The notes under the pieces are model-generated. The model was not told the origin of the DNA. It did not search any database and was given only the letters and a program-made list of their open reading frames with translations. From contig NZ_SIHJ01000001.1 of the NCBI RefSeq assembly GCF_007859765.1, positions 992,767 to 1,056,766 on the forward strand: a stretch of 64,000 nt of DNA, given 5' to 3'. This DNA comes from Posidoniimonas corsicana. GTDB taxonomy: Bacteria > Planctomycetota > Planctomycetia > Pirellulales > Lacipirellulaceae. The position numbers and the translations under genes were made by a program. Shown piece after piece: positions 26,928-33,074 of the stretch; position 1 is the stretch's first letter; each line of letters begins with the position of its first letter.

Positions 26928-27239
26928 TTGTCTGATAACTCTGAAGAGTTGGAGGAGCGAGCCCTGATCGCAGATTCGGACCTCGCAGTGGCAATGGGGC
27001 ACTTGTCCCGATTCATCTCGATTATGGCCAACGGTGGAGGCGCGACGGGCGGAACTACTTGGCCAGCAGCGATGGGCATCCGGCATTGTTGCGAGTACCT
27101 CGACATAGGCAGGACGAAGTTCGGGGAGATTGTGAAGGCCGGAGAACTGCCGAAGCCATTCCAGCTCGGCGGCCGCCCACATTGGTTGCGAGAGGACCTC
27201 GACCGTTATGTCCGCAAGCTGGCCAGGAGGCGGGACTAG
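26928..27239 (+). CDS. AlpA-family regulator/excisionase
   Basis: A 103-residue protein starting at TTG with GGAGG seven bases upstream. The C-terminal half (IRHCCEYLDIGRTKFGEIVK, then AGELPKPFQLGGRPHWLREDL) is a textbook AlpA-type HTH with its wing. AlpA proteins activate integrase or act as excisionase in P4-like satellites. It lies 90 bp before the integrase gene, as is usual. Confidence 0.85.
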   Translation: MSDNSEELEERALIADSDLAVAMGHLSRFISIMANGGGATGGTTWPAAMGIRHCCEYLDIGRTKFGEIVKAGELPKPFQLGGRPHWLREDLDRYVRKLARRRD

Positions 27240-27329
27240 CATTCGCGGCCATACGACTGAGCAGCGACACAGCCGATGCGCGGCGGCGATCAAGGACCGC
27301 GAACTCTACTCGTGAAAGGATGGGAGATC

Positions 27330-28403
27330 ATGAAAGCGTGGATATTCCAGGAGGCCAGGCAGAAGGCCAAGCTTGGCGAGAAGAAGTGCCCGTGGTACGT
27401 CGGCTGGTACGACGCACGCGGCAAGAAGCGTCAGAAGAGGGTAGGGCCGAAGTCCACGGCCCGAGAGTACGCCCGTAAGCTCGAGGGCGAGTCCGCCGCG
27501 GGGCTCCTCCAGAGTCACCAGCGGATCAAGTGGGTTGTGTTCGTTGAGCAGTTCGACCGCGACCACCTGGCGACGCTGGAGCCAACGTCTCGATTCCAGT
27601 ACAAGCTTTCGCTGGATCAATTCCAGGAGATCGTTGCGCCGCTGTACCTGGACCAGGTTACAGCCGCCGCGGTTGACGAGTTCCGCGCGAAGCGACTCAA
27701 GAACGGCCGGGAGCCCGCGACGGTCAACAAGGACCTTCGGCACGTTCGCTGTGCCTTGAACAAGGCGAAGAAGTGGGGGTTGATCCCCCAGAAGGTCGAG
27801 GTCGAGCTCCTCAGGGAGCCTGAACGGGACCCCGAGTTCGTGTCCGATGGAGACTTCGCGCTTCTGTACGGCGCCTGCAACACGATGAAGCAGCCCCACG
27901 ATCGGCACTACACTGCCGAGCAGTGGTGGCAGGCGCTCCTGGTGTTCGCGTACATGACCGGTTGGCGAATCCGGCAGATACTGGCCCTCGAGAAGGCGAA
28001 CGTCGATCTGGAGGCCGGTGTGGCGTTCGTAGAGGCTGCCCGGACGAAGGGTAAGCGAGACGCCCGGGTCGAGCTCCACCCCGTTGTAGTGCAGCACCTG
28101 CGCCCCCTGATGGGCTTTGACGCCGCTGTCTTCCGGTGGCCGCTCGCCGAGCGTGGCCTCTGGACCCACTTTGCCAGCCTGAAACAGGAGGCCGGGGTCG
28201 AGATCCCGGGAGCCTTCCACCGCCTCCGGTTTGGATTCGCCAACGCCAACGTCGACAGCCTGCCCGAGGACGTCCTGCAGCACCTGATGCTTCACAAGGA
28301 CCGCCAGACTACTCGGCGGTACATCAACCTCGCGAAGCGGATGCAGCGGCAAGGGACCGCCGAGAAACTCCACGTTCCAGCGGTCCTGGCGGCGCAGGCG
28401 TAG
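27330..28403 (+). CDS. int: Tyrosine recombinase integrase
   Basis: A 357-residue protein with an N-terminal Arm-type/SAM-like core-binding region (about 60-150) and a catalytic domain. The catalytic set is complete: Arg in TGWRIRQILAL near 212, Lys in TKGKRDARV, His-Arg in FHRLRFGF near 296, His in LMLHKDRQ near 320 and the nucleophile Tyr in RRYINLAK near 331. Start at ATG with GGGAG or AAGGA upstream; an in-frame GTG at 27312 is possible. It ends 74 bp before the right att repeat and should mediate tRNA-Leu integration and, with AlpA, excision. Confidence 0.92.
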   Translation: MKAWIFQEARQKAKLGEKKCPWYVGWYDARGKKRQKRVGPKSTAREYARKLEGESAAGLLQSHQRIKWVVFVEQFDRDHLATLEPTSRFQYKLSLDQFQEIVAPLYLDQVTAAAVDEFRAKRLKNGREPATVNKDLRHVRCALNKAKKWGLIPQKVEVELLREPERDPEFVSDGDFALLYGACNTMKQPHDRHYTAEQWWQALLVFAYMTGWRIRQILALEKANVDLEAGVAFVEAARTKGKRDARVELHPVVVQHLRPLMGFDAAVFRWPLAERGLWTHFASLKQEAGVEIPGAFHRLRFGFANANVDSLPEDVLQHLMLHKDRQTTRRYINLAKRMQRQGTAEKLHVPAVLAAQA

Positions 28404-28434
28404 CTGTGGCGGTTTTTTGGCGGTTTGATGCCCC

Positions 28435-28463
28435 GTGACATCGGGGCGGACGTTAGCTAAGCT
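28435..28463 (+). promoter_or_regulatory. Element-supplied promoter candidate for tRNA-Leu
   Basis: GTGACA (28435-28440), a 17-bp spacer and TAAGCT (28458-28463) lie 18 bp before the tRNA 5' end. A GCCCCG/CGGGGC hairpin (28430-28447) overlaps the -35. The region belongs to the element side of the junction, so the intact tRNA would depend on a promoter brought by the element. Confidence 0.45.
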
Positions 28464-28476
28464 GTTAGCCAGCAAC

Positions 28477-28522
28477 CACTTGCCGGAGTGGCGGAATTGG
28501 CAGACGCGATGGATTCAAAATC
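28477..28522 (+). repeat. Right 46-bp attachment repeat
   Basis: Identical to 10699-10744. It covers five bases upstream of tRNA-Leu and the tRNA's first 41 bases, ending just past the anticodon. Confidence 0.93.
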
Positions 28523-28565
28523 CATTGGGAGTAATCTCGTGAGGGTTCGAGTCCCTCCTCCGGTA
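28482..28565 (+). tRNA. tRNA-Leu (anticodon CAA)
   Basis: 84 nt. Acceptor arms GCCGGAG and CTCCGGT, D arm, anticodon stem ATGGA/TCCAT with loop TTCAAAA giving CAA, a long class II variable arm (GGGAGTAATCTCGT), T arm GAGGG-TTCGAGT-CCCTC and discriminator A. CCA is not encoded. It reads UUG codons. Its 5' half comes from the element side of the integration junction. Confidence 0.96.
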
Positions 28566-28647
28566 CTCGCTTTTCTGCATAGAGAATGGGGCGCTCTAAT
28601 CCGCGCGGCGATCTCCGGCGGCCCTTAAGCTGGCCTGGCGTTCTGAG

Positions 28648-28848
28648 CTACCACACCGACAGCAGGATCGCCTTCCCAGAATCGCTGGAGGCGGCCTCTT
28701 CGACCTTGGCGGTCATGTACGCGATCAGCTCCTCGGCCGCGCTTGTTCGTTGGCCCTTGCAGATGTCGTCGAACGCCTCCCGGATGTCGTGGGGCACGTG
28801 CCGGATCAGCACGTACCCGGAGTCTTCTACGCGGTTCTCGTTGTCCAT
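28648..28848 (-). CDS. Small ribbon-helix-helix-like protein
   Basis: A 66-residue protein outside the element. A beta strand (YVLIRHVP) is followed by two helices (HDIREAFDDICKGQ and SAAEELIAYMTAKVEEA), which is the order of ribbon-helix-helix DNA-binding proteins such as antitoxins. No partner toxin gene is adjacent. The ribosome site is weak, so this is a moderate call. Confidence 0.5.
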   Translation of the reverse strand: MDNENRVEDSGYVLIRHVPHDIREAFDDICKGQRTSAAEELIAYMTAKVEEAASSDSGKAILLSVW

Positions 28849-28911
28849 TGCAACTACGCCCGGCGGTGATGATGCCCAACGACCATACTAAGCGCAGACG
28901 GTCGGCCAACT

Positions 28912-28926
28912 ACTGGGGAATTTCCC
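28912..28926. repeat. 15-bp palindrome related to the QxGxSP palindromes
   Basis: TGGGGAA, a central T, then TTCCCCA. It has the same GGGGAA-N-TTCCCC core as the palindromes in the element but lies outside it and outside any gene. Confidence 0.7.
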
Positions 28927-29052
28927 CATAGAAGTGCGTGGGATCACGCGCCGGACGATTGAATCTGTGGGCGGCAACCGGCGCAGTCGCACACGGCCTA
29001 CGAGTAGCCAGTTTCACGCTGGTAAACCCGGCGTGAGATTACTCGCCAGCAG

Positions 29053-30636
29053 CTACTGCTGACCGGCCTGGAACTTCCAGTCCTGCCGGCCTTCGTAGGC
29101 CATTGTCTCGTGGACCAGTTCGTAGAGGCCCGGGTCGTAGTCGCGGAGGGCGGCACGGTCCAAGATAGGCTGCCTCGCCCCGGTGGGGGTCAATGCGGCG
29201 CCGCCCGCGTCGAAGTAGGCCAGCACGCCGGCGATGAAGTAGTCGGCGTCGCTGCCCGCGGCGGGCGTGCCGGACCACTTGCCGTCGGCCACGGCTGCGG
29301 ACCGGGTCTCGGAGACCTTCTTGCCGAACCGCTCGTCAAGCCGCTCAACGTTCAGCTCGTACTGCTGCACGTCGCGGCCGCGGTTCTCCCAGTCCGGGTC
29401 GACCGGGCGGCTGGCCGTGATCTGGTAGGCGGCGTCCATCATCAGGGCGATGACCGGATTGCCAGACGCGTCGAGCGAGGCCGGGTCCACCGCTACCTGC
29501 TCCGCCGGGACCACAACCAGCTTGGCGTCCGGGCTGTACTTGGCCTGCCGCGCATCGGGGAGCAGGCCGGCCTGCTCCAGCAGCGGCCACTCGGGCAGGT
29601 CGGACAGGGTTTCTCCCGCGCCGAGCACCACCAGGCGGACATCGTCGGTGATGAGCGCCTTGAGGATGTCGTGGCGGTAGGCGAACAGCTTGCGGATGGT
29701 GTCGTTCGCCTTCAGCAGCGCTGCGTCCGGCGCCTGGCGGCCCAGCACCGTGAACTCCCTCGCCCACGAGAACTTGGTGTAGTACGGGTTGATGTCGAAC
29801 TTCTCGGGCGGGTCGATGACCACCGGGTGCTTCTGCAGGTAGGTGTACCGCCAGTCGTTCTCAGGCGTGAGGTTGAAGGTGGTGTGGACCAGCTGGTACC
29901 CCTCCGGGTCGTACGCCCGCAGGTCCTCGCGCGTGCCGACCGGGCCGTGGTTCCAGTTGTTGACCCGGTTGCAGTCGAAGTACGACTGCGCAATCTCCGC
30001 CCAGTACTCGCCCGGGTTGCTGCCGGCGTACGCGCCCTGGTACTTGCCCTGGTCGAGCACGCTGCGGTACACGGAGCGCACGCGGTCGCGCCACTCGGAG
30101 TCCAACGATCGTAGCGTGCCGTCGATGGTGTGGCAGAACTCGTGGACGGCGATGCTTTCGTCGTCGTACCGGTCGAGGGCCAGGCAGAGCAGGTTCTCCT
30201 CGCCAAAGCTGGTGGGCTTCCCGCCGGTGCCCCGCACACGCTCGTTCATGTACTCCTTGTTGCGGACGTGGCGGTTCTCGGGCATGTCCGTGTAGACCTG
30301 GTTCTTGCCGATGATGATCAGGTACATCTGGTTCTCGACCATCTTCTGCAGCACGTCCGGCCTGCCGGCCAGCATGTGCTCCACGATCTCAACGGTGCGC
30401 GTCAGTGCCTCGTCGGCCACCTCCTCGGCGGCGACAACGGGCAGGCCGCCGGCAGAGGCGTACTTCGCGTAGAACTCCCGCGCGGGCTCCCGGTCGCGTT
30501 CCCTCACAATCTCAAAGAAAGACTCGGGCGGCGGGGAGACGATCGCGACCTCGCTTTCCGCAGCGGGCAGCGCCGCTGGCGTGACCAGGGATAAGGCGAC
30601 AATCGCAAGCAGCTTTGACCGGGTATCGGCACGCAT
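29053..30636 (-). CDS. Secreted zincin metalloprotease-like protein with inactive duplicate
   Basis: A 527-residue protein. The ATG at 30636 has AGGGG five bases upstream and gives a signal peptide (LLAIVALSLVTPAALPAAES). The first unit (about 70-265) has a zinc-binding HEFCHTIDG near residue 162 and a possible third ligand in YWAEIAQSYFD near 212, as in anthrax lethal-factor-like zincins. The second unit (about 275-527) repeats the same framework: IRKLFAYRHDILKALITDDV parallels VEHMLAGRPDVLQKMVENQM, and LRDYDPGLYELVHETMAY parallels LRAYDPEGYQLVHTTFNL. It lacks HExxH. Substrate unknown. Confidence 0.78.
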   Translation of the reverse strand: MRADTRSKLLAIVALSLVTPAALPAAESEVAIVSPPPESFFEIVRERDREPAREFYAKYASAGGLPVVAAEEVADEALTRTVEIVEHMLAGRPDVLQKMVENQMYLIIIGKNQVYTDMPENRHVRNKEYMNERVRGTGGKPTSFGEENLLCLALDRYDDESIAVHEFCHTIDGTLRSLDSEWRDRVRSVYRSVLDQGKYQGAYAGSNPGEYWAEIAQSYFDCNRVNNWNHGPVGTREDLRAYDPEGYQLVHTTFNLTPENDWRYTYLQKHPVVIDPPEKFDINPYYTKFSWAREFTVLGRQAPDAALLKANDTIRKLFAYRHDILKALITDDVRLVVLGAGETLSDLPEWPLLEQAGLLPDARQAKYSPDAKLVVVPAEQVAVDPASLDASGNPVIALMMDAAYQITASRPVDPDWENRGRDVQQYELNVERLDERFGKKVSETRSAAVADGKWSGTPAAGSDADYFIAGVLAYFDAGGAALTPTGARQPILDRAALRDYDPGLYELVHETMAYEGRQDWKFQAGQQ

Positions 30637-31196
30637 AGAAGCCCCTTCGCTGAACGGATTCCACTGGACGCCTGTTTGTCGCCCCGGCTCGCCTGCCGCC
30701 GGCATCGGCCGCGGCCTGAGGTCGCGATTTGTCGGCAGCAGGCCCCGCCGCAACGCGACATGGTGCACAAAAGCAACAAGAAGAGTACCCCACCCAGCGG
30801 GCGAATACAACACTTTTCGGCTGACAATCCGCCGCGTGACGCGTGGGGCCGCACGGGCCCGGCGGTTGAGCGATGTGCCTAGTCGCCCGGTCCAGCCGAC
30901 AGGGGGCTTTCTCAAGAGAGAGCGGCTACGGAGCGCAAACGAAGAAACGCATTGCTGTTTGCTGCCGCGGAACAATCCACTGAGCGTTTCGAGTGGAACG
31001 GCCGCGGGGTTCTGTCGCACCGGTAGCCATGAGTGCTCCAGAACCCCGCTTTTGGGCCGCTCAACACAAACTCCAGTCCACTAGGCGCCGACGATTCTCA
31101 ACTTGCAGGAACATCGGGCCGGGCAGGGCGCCGCCGCGACGGACAGCACCCCGAACAGGGCCGAGACCGACTGCGTCTCCGCCGCTCTTTTCTCGT
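30637..31196. other. 560-bp intergenic region between two minus-strand genes
   Basis: No gene is supported here. It contains the leader of the zincin gene and one long hairpin, listed separately. Confidence 0.5.
31004..31053 (+). terminator. Orphan terminator-like hairpin
   Basis: Perfect 11-bp arms GCGGGGTTCTG (31004-31014) and CAGAACCCCGC (31039-31049) with a 24-nt loop, then TTTT. The U run fits only plus-strand transcription although the flanking genes are on the minus strand; on the minus strand it could still be a 3' stabilising hairpin of the ASPIC/UnbV operon. Confidence 0.45.
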
Positions 31197-33074
31197 CTAC
31201 TGCGCGTCGGCTGATTGCTGCAGCACGTCATAGGTACGGTTAAGGCCCGTGTACTCGACGTCCTGCTGCGACCCGTCGGGCCAGCGGACACTGATCGACT
31301 TCACCTCGGGGTCGGCGCCGAGGCCGAACGTGACCGGCAGCTCAACCTGCGACAGGTAGCTGCGGGTCGGCATCACCTGCCGCTCGATCACACGGTCGGC
31401 CAGTTCCACCCGCACCCACGCGCCGATGGCGTCACGGTTGCTGCTGTCGCCGGTCAGGCGGAACCGGAGCCAGTCGTGGCCGAGCTGTTGGTCGTTGCGG
31501 ACCAGACGCGCCGGTCCGCCGATGGCGGTCACCACCAGGTCGAGATCACCATCGGCGTCGATGTCGGCGAACGCGGCGCCGCGGCCGACCATCGGCGCAA
31601 ACAGGTCCTCGCCGGCGAGCGACGCGTCAACGGTGACGAACTCGGTGTCATGCTGCGAGCCGCAGTTCCAGAACAAGTGAGGGGCCTGCTCGTAGTGCTG
31701 GCTCGGCTGAACGCGGTTGATCTCGTCCTCGATATGCCCGTTGGCGGTGAAGATGTCGAGCCGGCCATCGAGGTCGTAGTCGAAGAAGAACAGCCCGAAG
31801 CTGAGCTCCAATCGTGAGCTCGGCCCGAGGCCGGTGGAGACCGCCTCGTCCATAAACTGCATCTCACCCTTGTACGAGACGTACAGCGCGGTCATCTCGT
31901 TCGAGAAGTTGCCGATCGCGATCCCGAGCGCGCCGTCGTCGCGGAACCGCGCGACGTCGATCCCCATCGCGCCGCGGGCGGCGCCGTTCATGTCGAAGGC
32001 GATGCCGGCGTCGATGGCGGTCTCTCGGAACGTGCCGTCACGCTGGTTGTGGAACAAGAAGTTCTGCACGGTGTCGTTGGCCACGATCACGTCGATCCAG
32101 CCGTCCTCGTCCGCGTCGACAAACGTCAGGCCGAGCGACTTGGCGACCGGCACTTTGGTGGCCGTGTTCCGCACGTGCAGGCCGGCGGACTCGGCGACCT
32201 CGGTGAAGCGGCCGCCGCCGTCGTTGCGGTAGAGGAACGGGAACACGCCCTCAAAGTTCTGCGGCCGTCCGTAGGCGCGGCCGCCGCCGATCAGCTGGAA
32301 GTTCTGCGACTCGTCGAACTCGCGGGTCCACTTGAGGTAGTTGCAGACAAACAGGTCGAGGTCGCCGTCGTTGTCGTAGTCGTACCAACCGCAGCCGGTC
32401 CCCCAGTCGCCGTCGCCTCCGCCGACACCGGCTTCCTCGGTGACGTCGCGGAACCGGCCGCCGCCCTCGTTGTGCAGCAGCCGGTCGCGGCCAACGGCGC
32501 TGAGGAACACGTCGACCAGGCCGTCGTTGTCGTAGTCGCCGGTGGCGACCCCCATGCCGTACATTGGCTCCTCGAAGCCCGAGCCATCGGTGACGTCGGT
32601 GAAGCGTCCGGAGCCGTCGTTCTCCAGCAGCGTGGCGCCGGCGGGCGACTGACCGTCCTCCGGCCCGTCCCAGGGCCAGCGGCTGAGGCTGTTGACCAGC
32701 AGCAGGTCCTGGTCGCCGTCGGCGTCGAAGTCGAGGAACGCGCAGCCGCCGCCCATCATCTCGGGCAGGAGCTTGGCGCCGGCGGCGGCGTTGCGGTGCA
32801 CGAAGCCGTCGCCCAGCTGGTCGGACACGTCCGTGAACGCGACCTGCGGCGGGCTGTCGACCGGCGCCTCACGGACCTCGACCGTGGAGAGCTCGCTCTC
32901 GGTCACGACGACCGGCTCGCTCCGCTGGCTCATCGCGAACGCCAGCGTTCCGATCGCGGCGATCCCGACCAGGCACACCAACGACCACTTGAGCGCCACG
33001 GCGATGACCGCGTCGTCCTGTTCGTCTAGCGGCTCGTCGCGCGCCGCCTCTGTCGATTGCTGGGGCTTCATCAT
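31197..33074 (-). CDS. FG-GAP/VCBS repeat - ASPIC/UnbV protein
   Basis: A 625-residue protein. An N-terminal transmembrane helix (WSLVCLVGIAAIGTLAFAM) anchors a beta-propeller of FG-GAP/VCBS repeats, each with an Asp-rich calcium loop (FLDFDADGDQDLLLVN, ATGDYDNDGLVDVFLS, YDYDNDGDLDLFVCN, FDYDLDGRLDIFTAN, FADIDADGDLDLVVT). The C-terminal ASPIC/UnbV domain ends in SISVRWPDGSQQDVEYTG. Common in planctomycetes and usually paired with TPR or cytochrome partners. Its start overlaps the cytochrome stop (ATGA) behind AGGAGGTGA; the next ATG at 33071 is an alternative start. Likely a periplasmic or surface partner of the upstream cytochrome. Confidence 0.92.
   Translation of the reverse strand: MMKPQQSTEAARDEPLDEQDDAVIAVALKWSLVCLVGIAAIGTLAFAMSQRSEPVVVTESELSTVEVREAPVDSPPQVAFTDVSDQLGDGFVHRNAAAGAKLLPEMMGGGCAFLDFDADGDQDLLLVNSLSRWPWDGPEDGQSPAGATLLENDGSGRFTDVTDGSGFEEPMYGMGVATGDYDNDGLVDVFLSAVGRDRLLHNEGGGRFRDVTEEAGVGGGDGDWGTGCGWYDYDNDGDLDLFVCNYLKWTREFDESQNFQLIGGGRAYGRPQNFEGVFPFLYRNDGGGRFTEVAESAGLHVRNTATKVPVAKSLGLTFVDADEDGWIDVIVANDTVQNFLFHNQRDGTFRETAIDAGIAFDMNGAARGAMGIDVARFRDDGALGIAIGNFSNEMTALYVSYKGEMQFMDEAVSTGLGPSSRLELSFGLFFFDYDLDGRLDIFTANGHIEDEINRVQPSQHYEQAPHLFWNCGSQHDTEFVTVDASLAGEDLFAPMVGRGAAFADIDADGDLDLVVTAIGGPARLVRNDQQLGHDWLRFRLTGDSSNRDAIGAWVRVELADRVIERQVMPTRSYLSQVELPVTFGLGADPEVKSISVRWPDGSQQDVEYTGLNRTYDVLQQSADAQ

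Larger units (their letters stand above)
10699..28522 (+). mobile_element. 17.8-kb tRNA-Leu integrated element with capsid, primase and defence genes
   Basis: The element is bounded by perfect 46-bp direct repeats (10699-10744 and 28477-28522), the right one inside an intact tRNA-Leu(CAA). A tyrosine integrase lies 74 bp inside the right end. Cargo in order: wHTH-like protein, phased iterons, two small HTH proteins, coiled-coil protein, protease-capsid fusion, P4-type primase-helicase, inverted repeat with iterons, zinc-ribbon proteins, tape-measure-like protein, a TPR-GreAB-C-PIN gene in reverse, HTH and AlpA-like proteins, integrase. No large terminase, portal, tail tube, baseplate or lysis gene is recognisable. 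It is best described as a satellite-like element or reduced prophage. Confidence 0.9.

Noticed and set aside
10699-28522. Complete prophage or gene transfer agent
   Set aside because: Large terminase, portal, tail tube, baseplate and lysis genes are not recognisable, and the element is only 17.8 kb with clear att repeats.
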